From NCBI RefSeq assembly GCF_003148685.1, contig NZ_QGGR01000014.1, forward strand, positions 124,001 to 188,000: a stretch of 64,000 nucleotides of DNA, given 5' to 3'. This document shows positions 50,194 to 58,617 of this stretch, piece after piece. The notes beneath the pieces were generated by a model. That model made no database searches and was not told the origin of the DNA. It saw only the letters and a list, made by a program, of their open reading frames with translations. Position 1 is the first letter of the stretch. Each line of letters begins with the position of its first letter. Position numbers and translations under genes: made by a program. This stretch comes from Actinoplanes xinjiangensis (lineage in GTDB: Bacteria; Actinomycetota; Actinomycetes; Mycobacteriales; Micromonosporaceae).

Positions 50194-52124
50194 ACGGCAC
50201 GGACGGGGGACGGCTGCGGCGGACCCGGCGCTGGGTGATCGGCACGCTCGTCGGGTCGCTGGCGCTGCTGTCCGGTTACTCGCTCGTGGACAGTGGACGG
50301 CACTCGGCCATCGTGGAGGACCTTCTCCGCGACAGCGACCGGGTCACCGCCTATCAGGAGGCCGCCTATCTGTCGGCGTACGAGATGTCGCTGATCCGGG
50401 CGACCGCCGACGATCCGTCCGGACCGCAGCGGGAGCGGGTGCTCGCCGTCGACGACCAGGCGCACCGGGCCACTCTCGCGATCGCCGTCGCCGCTCCCGG
50501 CACCGGCGACGCGGCCGAGGCCGGCACCATCGCGCAGCGGCAGATCAACCTGCGGCAGGACATCATCTGGTACCTGTCGATGCTGGACCGCGGCGAGACC
50601 GGCAAGGCGGCCGAGGTCCTGAACACCGTCATCGAACCCAGCTACCAGCGCAACACCGACCGGCTGCTGCAACTGCGCGACCGATACCAGCAACGGTACG
50701 AGCACCATCAGGAGACCGCCCGGCACGACTCGCGCCGGCTGCTCTGGGGCAGCATCGTCACGTTCGTGCTCAGCCTGCTCGCGCTCGCCCTGTTCGGCTG
50801 GCACACCCGCGCGCACCGGCGCCAGGTCGAGGCGATGGCCGCCACCGATCTGCTCACCGGGCTGCCCAACCGGGCAGCGTTCACCACCCATCTGCACCGT
50901 GCACTGACGGCGGTGCGACCGGCCCGTACCCTGCCCGGCATCACCGTTCTCACCGTCAACATCAACGGGTTCCGGCACGTCAACGACCAGTTGGGCCCGC
51001 ACATCGGTGACCGGCTGCTCGCCGAGGCCGGCTGGCGGCTGTCCGCGGTGGTCCGCGACGGTGACGTGGTCGCCCGTACCGGCGGCGACGAGTTCGCGAT
51101 CCTGCTGCGTGACCTCGACCCGACCCGGGCCGACTGCGTGGCGGCCCGTCTGCGGGAGACCTTCGACGAGCCGTTCCACCTCGACGACATCACCGTCGAC
51201 CTGGAGATCAGCATCGGCGCGGCGACCGCCTCGGCCGACGACGACGTCAGCACCCTGCTCGGGCACGCCGACAGTGCCATGCACGACGCGAAACAGCAGC
51301 ACGACAGCTTCCGCCGGTTCAGCGGCAGCACCGGCCAGGACAGCACCGACCGGCTCACCCTCCTCGGTGACCTGCGGCGCGGTCTCACCGACGCCACCCA
51401 GTTCACCCTGCACTACCAGCCGAAGGTGTCGCTGGCCGACGGTTCGCTGGCCGGTGTCGAGGCTCTCGCCCGCTGGAACCACCCGACCCGTGGCCCGGTT
51501 CCGCCCGGCCAGTTCGTGCCGGTGCTGGAGACGACGAGCCTCATCCACCCGTTCACCGAACGGGTGCTCACCCTCGCCCTGGAACAGGCCCGCGCCTGGC
51601 TCGACGCCGGGCACCGGATCCCGGTGGCCGTCAACGTCTCCACCCGCAGCCTGCTCGACGAGACGTTCCCCGGCCGGCTGGCGGCGCTGCTCGACGCCGC
51701 CGGAGTTCCCGGAGCGCTGCTCTGCATCGAGATCACCGAACACACGGTGCTGTCCGATCCGACGACCACGATCGACGCGCTGCGCCGCATCCGCGATCTG
51801 GGAGTCAAGACATCCATCGACGACTTCGGTACGGGCTACTCGTCCCTGACCTACCTGAAGATCCTGCCCGTCGATGAACTCAAGATCGACCGCTCGTTCG
51901 TCGCCGACATGGTCGCCGACGCGTCCAGCCACGCCCTCGTGGCGTCCGCCGTGGACCTGGCCCACAACCTGAGCCTGACCGTCGTCGCCGAGGGTGTCGA
52001 GGACGACCTGACCGCGGCCGCCCTCAGCGATCTCGGCTGCGACACCGCCCAGGGCTACCACTTCGCCCGCCCCGCCCCGGCCGCCGACCTCGACGCCCGC
52101 TTCCTCCCCGTGGTGCCCGCCTGA
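50190..52124 (+). CDS. Membrane GGDEF-EAL c-di-GMP enzyme
   Basis: This is a 644-residue protein. Helix 1 (about 14-32) and helix 2 (about 187-208) flank an extracytoplasmic four-helix-like sensor domain. Inside the cell, a GGDEF domain has an intact TGGDEF (about 296) with the upstream RDGD inhibitory site, and an EAL domain has VEALARWNHP (about 424), NVSTRS, EITEH, SIDDFGTGYSSL and LKIDRSF. All catalytic residues of both synthesis and breakdown are present, so it may be bifunctional. It overlaps the kinase-GGDEF gene by four bases, so the two probably set c-di-GMP together. In filamentous actinobacteria c-di-GMP controls development. Ligand of the sensor unknown. Confidence 0.93.
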   Translation: MNGTDGGRLRRTRRWVIGTLVGSLALLSGYSLVDSGRHSAIVEDLLRDSDRVTAYQEAAYLSAYEMSLIRATADDPSGPQRERVLAVDDQAHRATLAIAVAAPGTGDAAEAGTIAQRQINLRQDIIWYLSMLDRGETGKAAEVLNTVIEPSYQRNTDRLLQLRDRYQQRYEHHQETARHDSRRLLWGSIVTFVLSLLALALFGWHTRAHRRQVEAMAATDLLTGLPNRAAFTTHLHRALTAVRPARTLPGITVLTVNINGFRHVNDQLGPHIGDRLLAEAGWRLSAVVRDGDVVARTGGDEFAILLRDLDPTRADCVAARLRETFDEPFHLDDITVDLEISIGAATASADDDVSTLLGHADSAMHDAKQQHDSFRRFSGSTGQDSTDRLTLLGDLRRGLTDATQFTLHYQPKVSLADGSLAGVEALARWNHPTRGPVPPGQFVPVLETTSLIHPFTERVLTLALEQARAWLDAGHRIPVAVNVSTRSLLDETFPGRLAALLDAAGVPGALLCIEITEHTVLSDPTTTIDALRRIRDLGVKTSIDDFGTGYSSLTYLKILPVDELKIDRSFVADMVADASSHALVASAVDLAHNLSLTVVAEGVEDDLTAAALSDLGCDTAQGYHFARPAPAADLDARFLPVVPA

Positions 52125-52148
52125 CCCCGCCCCACCGCCCAACCCCCC

Positions 52149-52264
52149 GGCTGGCCCCCACCGCTGCCTCACACCCCTCGAAACAGCGGTGACAACCAGC
52201 CACAAAGACCCAGCTGGCTCCCACCGCTGCCTTACACCCCTCGAAACAGCGGTGACAACCAGCC
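52149..52264. repeat. Two tandem copies of the 53-bp palindromic element
   Basis: Copy 1 runs 52149-52201 and copy 2 about 52212-52264, period 63 bp. Each has outer arms GGCTGG/CCAGCC (or AGCTGG) and inner arms CACCGCTG/CAGCGGTG around a CACCCCTCGAAA-type loop. A decayed partial third copy may start at about 52274. Confidence 0.85.
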
Positions 52265-52550
52265 ACGGAGGTCCAGCTGGGCTTCGGCGCTGCCTCCGCT
52301 GGAGATGTTCGTTTGCTGGCACCGGTCGGCTTGCTCATCGCGTTGCTCCCGCGCCGCATATCGCGGGGCGGGGAGCGGCGTGGCGCGGGCGGGTGGCGGA
52401 GGCGCGCGGGGCGGGTGGCGGTGGTGGTGACCGCGCTGATGACTGGTGGTGCCGATGCCGGAGAGTGGCCGTACCGTCCGGTGTGGACCCGTTGAATCGG
52501 CGGCGTATGCTCTGCGCCAACCGCGAAGCCCGCCGACGGGAGCCGTAGCC
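52265..52550. other. Intergenic region before the methyltransferase gene
   Basis: After the palindromic elements this 286-bp stretch is extremely GC-rich, with a run of GGCGGG-type triplets at 52380-52435 and no convincing gene. A TATGCT -10-like hexamer at 52506-52511 and a GGGAG ribosome-binding site at 52538-52542 precede the next gene. Confidence 0.6.
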
Positions 52551-53363
52551 ATGACCGACAGTGACAATGCCGCTGCCGCCAAACTGGACACCAGCGTGCC
52601 GCACTCGGCGCGTGTGTGGAACTACTGGCTGGGCGGTAAGGACAACTTCCCGGTGGACCGGGCGGTCGGTGACGACTTCGCGAATCTCTACCCGGACATC
52701 GCCGTGGTGGCGCGGCATTCCCGGGCGTTCCTCAGGCGCGCTGTCACCTTTCTGGTGAAAGAGGCCGGGATCCGGCAGTTCCTGGACATCGGAACGGGCA
52801 TGCCGACCGCGGAGAACACGCATCAGGTGGCGCAGGCGGCGGCCGCCGACGCCCGGATCGTGTATGTCGACAACGATCCGCTCGTCCTGGTGCACGCGCG
52901 GGCCCTGTTGACCAGCACGCCCGAGGGCCGGACCGACTACGTCGACGCCGACCTGCACGATCCGGTGAAGATTCTCGAGGCGGCGGGCGCGACGCTGGAT
53001 CTGAGCCGGCCGGTCGGGCTCATTCTGATGAACATCCTCGGTCATGTGCCCGATATCGATCAGGCGATCGCGATCGTGCGCGGACTGCTCGACCGGCTGC
53101 CGTCGGGCAGCTACTTCATCACCGCTGACGGCACCAACGTGATCGACGGGCCGGCGTTCGAGGAGGCCATCGCGGTGTGGAACGCGAATGCGCCGCTCGG
53201 CTATCACCTGCGCCACCCCGATCAGATCGCCCGGTTCCTCGACGGGCTCGAGGTTCTGGAGCCGGGCCTGGTCGCGTGCTCGAAGTGGCGGCCCGCCCCG
53301 GACGCCACGGGCGAGGACCTGCGCGAGGTCGACGAGTTCGGCGCGGTGGCCCGCAAGCCGTAA
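52551..53363 (+). CDS. DUF574-type SAM-dependent methyltransferase
   Basis: This is a 270-residue protein matching the actinobacterial S-adenosylmethionine methyltransferase family DUF574: TSVPHSARVWNYWLGGKDNFPVDR (opening split over residues 14-37), RQFLDIGTGMPTAENTHQVAQ (SAM motif I, about 74-94), RIVYVDNDPLVLVHARALL (motif II) and VGLILMNILGHVPD. The family is very expanded in actinomycetes and its substrates are mostly unknown; some members sit near developmental or c-di-GMP genes. ATG 52551 has a GGGAG site. The last codons and stop are the first unit of a 20-bp tandem repeat that continues into the intergenic space. Confidence 0.92.
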   Translation: MTDSDNAAAAKLDTSVPHSARVWNYWLGGKDNFPVDRAVGDDFANLYPDIAVVARHSRAFLRRAVTFLVKEAGIRQFLDIGTGMPTAENTHQVAQAAAADARIVYVDNDPLVLVHARALLTSTPEGRTDYVDADLHDPVKILEAAGATLDLSRPVGLILMNILGHVPDIDQAIAIVRGLLDRLPSGSYFITADGTNVIDGPAFEEAIAVWNANAPLGYHLRHPDQIARFLDGLEVLEPGLVACSKWRPAPDATGEDLREVDEFGAVARKP

Positions 53364-53450
53364 CCCCGGCCGCCCGGCCGTGACCCCGGCCCACAAGCCG
53401 TGACCCTGGCCGACAAGTCGTGACGCCGGCCGACGAGTCGTGACCCCGGC
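53351..53450. repeat. 20-bp tandem repeats starting in the methyltransferase 3' end
   Basis: Five 20-bp units (for example CCACAAGCCGTGACCCTGGC) run from the last codons and stop of the methyltransferase gene outward. Units keep CCGTGACC or TCGTGACC. Bases 53451-53591 otherwise show nothing but the start region of the next gene. Confidence 0.85.
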
Positions 53451-53591
53451 GGCCGGCGCGGCGTAAGCGACCACGGGAAGAACAGCACCGGGCACCCGGC
53501 CGGTCAGGTGGTTCCCGGAAGATCTCATCCGGCGGGGTGGGCGGCCGATCCTAGCGGCGCCCTTCCCCCGCTACCCCCCGAGGTCATTCGT

Positions 53592-54596
53592 ATGTCCGTG
53601 CTGTCTCGTCCCGCGATCCTGCTCGCTTCCGCCTCGGTTGCCGCGAGCCTTCTGGTCGCCCCGGCCGCCGCGTATGCCGCCGACACCACCACCGAACTGT
53701 CCGCGACGCAGATGAAGGCGGCGGTCGCCGCGGTCGCCGCGGCCACCGACACCGCCGCGGCGCAGGGCTGGACGTCGAAGATGGACCTCAGCATCGCGAT
53801 CGGCGGTATGACGGCGACCGGCTGGCAGACGATCACCACCGACCGGGAGCACGGTCTGCTGGCGGCGTCGTTTGCGGTGAACGGGCAGCCGGAGGCCTCG
53901 GTCTTCCTGGACGAGGGCAGCGGCGGCTACGAGTCGGCCGGCGACGACAGCCGCACGAAGGCGGCGCTGAAGATGATCGGCCGGCCGTCGGTGAAGTTCG
54001 TGTTCACCGCGGACGCGTCGCTCACGTTGGAGGACGACGCCCCGGCCCCGCTGGACCTGGTGTCGCCGTCGGTGGGTGCGGGCACGAAGACGCTGCACGA
54101 CGACGGTTCGGCCGATTTCACGTTCGCCGACCCGTCGGTGGGTGAGGTGACGTTGCACACTGACGCCTCGTCGGTGCTGACGGCCGCGTCGACCGAGCTG
54201 AACGACGATGAGGCGACGCTGTCGACGACGCTGGACTACGCGTACGGGCCGCAGGCGGTGACGCTGCCGTCGGCCGGCGAGACGGTGGATGCGCAGACCC
54301 TGGCGAAGGGTGTCGCCTATCTGGACATGGCCGGTCTGGTGCGCAACGCGGCGGTGGGCGGCGCGGCCGATACCCGCAAGGCGGCCAAGGGCGGCAAGGT
54401 GAAGGTGGCGACGCTGCGCAAGCTGGTCCGGCGGGAGGCGGCGGAGACCAACGCGTCGACCGGCGGCGTCGCGGTGGTCAAGGTCAAGGACGTCACCGCG
54501 GGGGTACGGGTCTCCGCGACGAACCCGTGGACGAAGAAGACGGTCGCGTACACGGTGAAGGCGTCCGGTAAGAAGGTCGTCGTGAAGAAGGTCTGA
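53592..54596 (+). CDS. Secreted protein of unknown function (basic C-terminus)
   Basis: This is a 334-residue exported protein. The signal peptide (MSVLSRPAILLASASVAASL, then PAAAYAADT) is clear and has no lipobox Cys. The mature protein has helical TQMKAAVAAVAAATDTAAAQG followed by alternating beta-type segments (MDLSIAIGGMTATGWQTI, HGLLAASFAVNGQPEASVFL, VKFVFTADASLTLEDD). This is reminiscent of actinobacterial secreted lipid-carrier-like proteins, but I cannot support that. It ends in a strongly basic Lys/Val tail (KKVVVKKV). ATG 53592 is chosen because it gives the signal peptide. It stands alone and a hairpin follows. Confidence 0.78.
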   Translation: MSVLSRPAILLASASVAASLLVAPAAAYAADTTTELSATQMKAAVAAVAAATDTAAAQGWTSKMDLSIAIGGMTATGWQTITTDREHGLLAASFAVNGQPEASVFLDEGSGGYESAGDDSRTKAALKMIGRPSVKFVFTADASLTLEDDAPAPLDLVSPSVGAGTKTLHDDGSADFTFADPSVGEVTLHTDASSVLTAASTELNDDEATLSTTLDYAYGPQAVTLPSAGETVDAQTLAKGVAYLDMAGLVRNAAVGGAADTRKAAKGGKVKVATLRKLVRREAAETNASTGGVAVVKVKDVTAGVRVSATNPWTKKTVAYTVKASGKKVVVKKV

Positions 54597-54603
54597 CACG
54601 ACA

Positions 54604-54646
54604 GCGTGGCGACCCGCGGTGCAGGCCGCACCGTGGGTCACCACGC
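54604..54646 (+). terminator. Hairpin after the secreted protein gene
   Basis: A 19-bp stem with one mismatch and one G-T pair (54604-54622 with 54628-54646) starts 8 bp after the stop codon; no T run. Confidence 0.6.
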
Positions 54647-54703
54647 CGCCGGAACCGACCCGCGGCCCGGTGACCCACTGGACCGCGGGCCACCGGAGCC
54701 GGA

Positions 54704-54776
54704 CGACCGGGTCAGACGGTGACGGGCGACCGGGCCACCAAAAACCGGCGACTGGCGACCGGGTCAGACGGTGACG
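54704..54776. repeat. 21-bp duplication of the ABC ATPase gene 3' end
   Basis: CGACCGGGTCAGACGGTGAC plus one base occurs at 54704-54724 and 54756-54776. The second copy contains the last codons and stop of the minus-strand ATPase gene; the first is a copy, including the stop triplet, beyond the gene end. Confidence 0.85.
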
Positions 54777-55522
54777 CGATCGCGGATGGCGTGGCCGACC
54801 TCGGCGCGCAGTGCGGCGAATTCGGGCAGCCCCCGGAGTTCGTCGGCGGCGATGCCGGTGCGTGGCAGGTCGATCGTGAGGTCCAGGGCGATCGTGCCGG
54901 GCCGGGGCGTGAGGACCACGACGCGGCTGCCGAGGAACACCGCCTCGTCGACGCTGTGCGTGACGAAGACGCTGGTCCGGCCGGTGGAGGCGCTGACCTG
55001 CCGTAGGTCGTCCTGGAGTTTCTCGCGGGTGAGCGCGTCCAGTGCGGCGAACGGTTCGTCGAGCAGCAGCAGGGGGTTCTCGACGGCCAGGGCGCGGGCG
55101 ATGGCGACGCGCTGCTGCTGGCCGCCGGAGATCTGCCAGATGCGGCGTTTCGCGACGTCGTGCAGGCCGACCCGGCGGAGCAGGTCGTCGACCCGTTCGT
55201 CGGTGACCGGCCGGCCGGCGTAGCGCAGGGCCAGGGCGATGTTGCCGCCGACGGTCTTCCAGGGGAACAGTCGTGGCTGCTGGAAGACCAGTCCGGCGCC
55301 GCGGCCGGGGACCGGGGCCGTCCCGTTGGTCAGCACGGTCCCGGTGGTGGGCTGTTCGAAGCCGGCGATCAACCGCAGCAGGGTGCTCTTGCCGCAGCCG
55401 GAGGCGCCGACCAGGACGAGGAACTCGCCCGGTGGGACGGTCAGGTCGATCGGGCCGACGGCGGTCACGTCACCGTAGGAGTGCGTGACCCCGCTGACCG
55501 CGATGGCGTCAGCTGAGGACAC
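54764..55522 (-). CDS. Sulfonate/taurine-type ABC transporter ATP-binding protein
   Basis: This is a 252-residue ATPase of an SsuB/TauB-type importer. Walker A VGASGCGKSTLL is at about residues 35-46, the Q-loop FQQPRLFPWKTV near 82-93, signature ISGGQQQRVAIAR near 131, and Walker B LLLLDEPFAALD near 153. The LFPW-type Q-loop is a mark of the nitrate/sulfonate/bicarbonate group. The start is the GTG at 55522, overlapping the binding-protein gene by 14 bp; the longer open frame covers antisense noise. It is last in the order permease, binding protein, ATPase. Confidence 0.93.
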   Translation of the reverse strand: MSSADAIAVSGVTHSYGDVTAVGPIDLTVPPGEFLVLVGASGCGKSTLLRLIAGFEQPTTGTVLTNGTAPVPGRGAGLVFQQPRLFPWKTVGGNIALALRYAGRPVTDERVDDLLRRVGLHDVAKRRIWQISGGQQQRVAIARALAVENPLLLLDEPFAALDALTREKLQDDLRQVSASTGRTSVFVTHSVDEAVFLGSRVVVLTPRPGTIALDLTIDLPRTGIAADELRGLPEFAALRAEVGHAIRDRVTV

Positions 55523-56528
55523 CGGGCAGCCCCTTGACGTAGAGGGCCTTCTGCACGTCGGCCAGGGACGGCACGGCGTCGATCTTCTGCTGCGACTTGA
55601 GGAACTCGGCGGCGCTGACCAGGTTGTCGGCGAGTTTGCCGGGCGCGCTCTCGGTGCCGAGCCACTCGGGTGACGCCAGGTCGGCGGGTTTGAGGAAGAC
55701 GCCCTGTGACAGCTGGGCCTTGGCGTCGTCGGCGGAGAGGTTGAGTTCGGCACCGACGGCCTTGCCCGCGGCGTCGGGGTCGGTCGCGATGACGTTCAGC
55801 GCCTGCGCCTCGACCTTGCGCCACGCGTCGACGGCTTCGGGGTGGGCGGTGGCGAACGCGGTGGAGACGACACCGAGGTCGAGGGTGGGTTTGCCGCCGG
55901 CGGCGAGTTCCCGGCTGGTGATCAGGACCTTGCCGGTCTTCTTCAGTTCGTCGAGCGACGGCAGCCAGCTGTACGCGGCGTCGATGTCACCACGGGTCCA
56001 GGCGGCGAGGATGTCCTGTGGTTCCAGGTCCACGATGGTCAGGTCGGACTCTTTGAGGCCGGCCTTGTCGAGGGCGGCGAGCAGGCTGTAGTGGGCGGTG
56101 GACGCGAACGGGGTGGCGACCTTCTTGCCGCGCAGTGCGGCGACGTCGGTGACGCCGGAGTCGTTGCGGGCGACCAGGGCCTCGTTGTCCCCAGCCACGT
56201 CGAGGACGAATGCGACCTGGTAGGGGATGTTGAGCGGGGCGGACAGGCCGCGGGCCACCGGGCTGGAGCCGATCGCGGCGATGTCGAGGCTGCCGGCGAC
56301 GAACGCGGTGTTGATGCTGGCGCCGGAGTCGAACTTCGTCCAGGTGATCTTGTAGTCGGGCAGCGCCTTCTCGAGCAGGCCCTGGTTCTTGACGATCAGG
56401 TCACCGGAGGGGAACGCCTGGTAGGCGATCCGGATGGACTTCTCCGCGGGGTCGGCGCCACCACTGGCGGCGCCGTTGCCGCACGCGGCCAGAAAGAGGA
56501 CGGAGGCGAGGGCGAGGAGTTTCTTCAC
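55509..56528 (-). CDS. Sulfonate/taurine-type ABC substrate-binding lipoprotein
   Basis: This is a 339-residue lipoprotein. The signal ends in the lipobox LAAC (about residue 16), so it is anchored on the outer face of the membrane. The binding domain has IRIAYQAFPSGDLIVKNQGLLEKAL, WTKFDSGASINTAFVAGSLDIAAIGSSPVARGL (split) and VATPFASTAHYSLLAALDKAGL, as in SsuA/TauA proteins for sulfonates or taurine. Nitrate or other anions are possible for this superfamily, but the sulfonate monooxygenases nearby favour organosulfur. It starts 27 bp after the permease stop. Confidence 0.9.
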   Translation of the reverse strand: MKKLLALASVLFLAACGNGAASGGADPAEKSIRIAYQAFPSGDLIVKNQGLLEKALPDYKITWTKFDSGASINTAFVAGSLDIAAIGSSPVARGLSAPLNIPYQVAFVLDVAGDNEALVARNDSGVTDVAALRGKKVATPFASTAHYSLLAALDKAGLKESDLTIVDLEPQDILAAWTRGDIDAAYSWLPSLDELKKTGKVLITSRELAAGGKPTLDLGVVSTAFATAHPEAVDAWRKVEAQALNVIATDPDAAGKAVGAELNLSADDAKAQLSQGVFLKPADLASPEWLGTESAPGKLADNLVSAAEFLKSQQKIDAVPSLADVQKALYVKGLPGVLS

Positions 56529-56555
56529 AGGTTTTCCTTCAGAGGTGACGAGATG

Positions 56556-57404
56556 TCAGGCGCGTCCGCGCCAGGGGATCAGCCTGTTCTCGGCGGTGAG
56601 CAACAGAGCGTCGATGAGCAGGCCGGAGAGTCCGATGGCGAACAGGCCGAGGACGACCACGTCGGTCTGGGAGTAGCGCTGGGCGTCGCGGATCATGCCG
56701 CCGATGCCGGGGACACCGTTGATGGTCTCGGCGGCGACGACCGAGGAGTACGCGACGCCGACGGCGAGCCGGATGCCGGTGAAGATCTCCGGCAGCGCGT
56801 GGGGCAGGACCACGTCGCGGATGCTCTGCCAGCGGCCGGCGCCGAGTGCCCGGGCCGCCTCGACCAGGCCGGTCGGGGCGTTGTGGACGGCGGCGGCGGT
56901 GGCGACGGCGACCGGGGGCAGCGCGGCGATCGAGAGCAGCCACAGTTTCGGGGTCTCGTCGATGCCGAACCAGATGATGAACAGGCTGAAGTAGGCGAGC
57001 GGCGGCAGCGCCCGGACGAAGGTGATGACCGGTTCGGCAACCACGCGCAGCCAGCCGACGGTGCCGAGGAGCACACCGATGAGCAGGCCGCCGGCGATGC
57101 CGATGAGCGACCCGATGACGATGCGCCGCAGCGAGACACCGAGGTGCTCGATGAGCAGGTGGCCGCTGTACCCGCGTACCCCGTCGTGGGTGGTCGACGT
57201 GGTGATCAGCTGATCCCAGACCGCGCCGGGTGAGGGGATGAAGGTCGGGTTGTGCATGACCCGGGCCGTCACCTCCCACAGCAGGTAGAGCACGGCCAGC
57301 GCGAGCAGGCGCAGCGCGAGGCGGCGGCGCAGGCCGCCGCTGGGCGCGAGCGCGGCCTTCTCCGCCGGCGCGGCGGGCGGCGCGGGAGCGAGCGTGGTGG
57401 TCAA
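56556..57404 (-). CDS. Sulfonate/taurine-type ABC transporter permease
   Basis: This is a 282-residue permease of the SsuC/TauC type. It has six hydrophobic helices, and the ATPase-docking loop EAARALGAGRWQSIRDVVLP is near residue 190. The N-terminal 25 residues are Pro/Ala-rich and cytoplasmic. It is the first gene of the minus-strand operon permease - binding protein - ATPase. The start ATG is at 57404. A LysR regulator gene lies immediately upstream in the same direction, with repeated GGCAATACCG motifs in the 117-bp gap. Confidence 0.92.
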   Translation of the reverse strand: MTTTLAPAPPAAPAEKAALAPSGGLRRRLALRLLALAVLYLLWEVTARVMHNPTFIPSPGAVWDQLITTSTTHDGVRGYSGHLLIEHLGVSLRRIVIGSLIGIAGGLLIGVLLGTVGWLRVVAEPVITFVRALPPLAYFSLFIIWFGIDETPKLWLLSIAALPPVAVATAAAVHNAPTGLVEAARALGAGRWQSIRDVVLPHALPEIFTGIRLAVGVAYSSVVAAETINGVPGIGGMIRDAQRYSQTDVVVLGLFAIGLSGLLIDALLLTAENRLIPWRGRA

Positions 57405-57428
57405 GGAGGTCTCCAGGCGGGGGTACGT

Positions 57429-57489
57429 GCCAATACCCGCTATTCCTATCGCATCTATGGGGTTACTGGCAATACCGCCGGCAATACCG
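57429..57489. promoter_or_regulatory. Repeated motif upstream of the sulfonate ABC operon
   Basis: GGCAATACCG occurs at 57468-57477 and 57480-57489 (12-bp period), with a variant GCCAATACCC at 57429-57438. This is a plausible LysR-type binding array between the regulator gene and the permease start. Confidence 0.5.
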
Positions 57490-57521
57490 CACCGGTGGCG
57501 CGCCGATCGGGGGCGGGTGAC

Positions 57522-58454
57522 CTACCGCAGGATGCCGGCCGGTTCCTGATCCCCGGCCGGGGTGATCTCCCGGCCGGCCGATTCCACCAGGTGATGCCGC
57601 AACGACTGGGCGGCGGGACTCAACAGCCGGTCGCGCTGCCGCATCACCCCGATCGGCGGGTGCGCCGGCGGCGGATGCAGGTGACGCACGGCGATCGCCG
57701 GCCCGGCCGGTGCCTCGGCGGCCGTGCGGGACAGCAGTCCCACCCCGAGACCGGCGGCGATCAGCTCACGGACGGCGTCCAGGCTGTGGGTCTCGAAGTG
57801 CACCCGGGGCAGGAAACCCGCCGACCGGGCCGCGTCCTCCAGGATCCAGCGCAGGCCGCTGCCGGGTGGCATGCTCACGAACGGCTCGTCGCGTACCTCA
57901 CCGAGGGTGAGCCGGCCGCCGGCGGCCATCGTATGCCCGGGCGGCAGCGCCAGCAGCAGCTGCTCGTCGGCGAGCGGCACCGCGTCGAAACGGGGCGGCA
58001 GGTCGGCGTGGACCGGGCCGACCACCAGGTCCAGATCGCCGGTGTCGCAGGCGCCGAGCAACCCGGTGATCCGGCCCGAGCGCAGCCGCACCGCGATCCC
58101 GGGATGCCGGTCCCGGAACGAGGCGAGCGCCCCGGCCAGGTCGTAGGGGCCCAGGCCGGCGGTCGCGCCGACGGTCACCCGGCCGCTGACGACGGCGGTG
58201 ATCTCGGCCATCTCGCCGCGGGCGCCGTCCAGTTCGGCCAGGATGCGGCGGGCCCGGGCCACGAACAGCTCCCCCGCCGGCGTCAGCGCCACCTTGCGGG
58301 TGGTGCGCGCGAACAGGGTCACCCCGAGTTCGATCTCCAGCGCCCGCACCTGCGCGGACACCGCCGACTGGGCGACGTGCAGCCGACCGGCCGCGCGGGT
58401 GAATCCCCCGTAGCGGGCCACCGCCTCGACGTAGCTGAGCTGCCGAATCTCCAC
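57522..58454 (-). CDS. LysR-family regulator
   Basis: This is a 310-residue LysR-type regulator. The N-terminal HTH is VEIRQLSYVEAVARYGGFTRAAGRLHVAQSAVSAQVRALE (split across residues 1-40), followed by the linker helix and an effector-binding domain (VTVGATAGLGPYDLAGAL, VSMPPGSGLRWILEDAAR). LysR proteins usually activate a neighbouring target in response to a small ligand. Here the likely target is the sulfonate ABC operon 117 bp downstream. GTG 58454 is chosen because family homology starts at once; the frame is open to 58508. Ligand unknown; an O-acetylserine-like or sulfur signal would fit. Confidence 0.92.
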   Translation of the reverse strand: MEIRQLSYVEAVARYGGFTRAAGRLHVAQSAVSAQVRALEIELGVTLFARTTRKVALTPAGELFVARARRILAELDGARGEMAEITAVVSGRVTVGATAGLGPYDLAGALASFRDRHPGIAVRLRSGRITGLLGACDTGDLDLVVGPVHADLPPRFDAVPLADEQLLLALPPGHTMAAGGRLTLGEVRDEPFVSMPPGSGLRWILEDAARSAGFLPRVHFETHSLDAVRELIAAGLGVGLLSRTAAEAPAGPAIAVRHLHPPPAHPPIGVMRQRDRLLSPAAQSLRHHLVESAGREITPAGDQEPAGILR

Positions 58455-58617
58455 CCGACGATGGTGCTCGCTCGCCGTCCGCAAAATTCTTGAAAACCGA
58501 TAAATCACTCTTTTGTACGAGCCAGCCCGTCACCGACGAAGTGGACCGTCCCGGGCCTACCGCGCCGGGCAGGCAGCCCGTCGCGACCGAAACGCGTCCG
58601 CCGGGCGTCTCCCGGCG

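Noticed and set aside
49932..52322. 796-codon minus-strand open frame opposite the c-di-GMP genes
   Set aside because: No motif and Gly/Arg/Val-rich antisense composition. Its apparent internal repeat is just the translated palindromic element.
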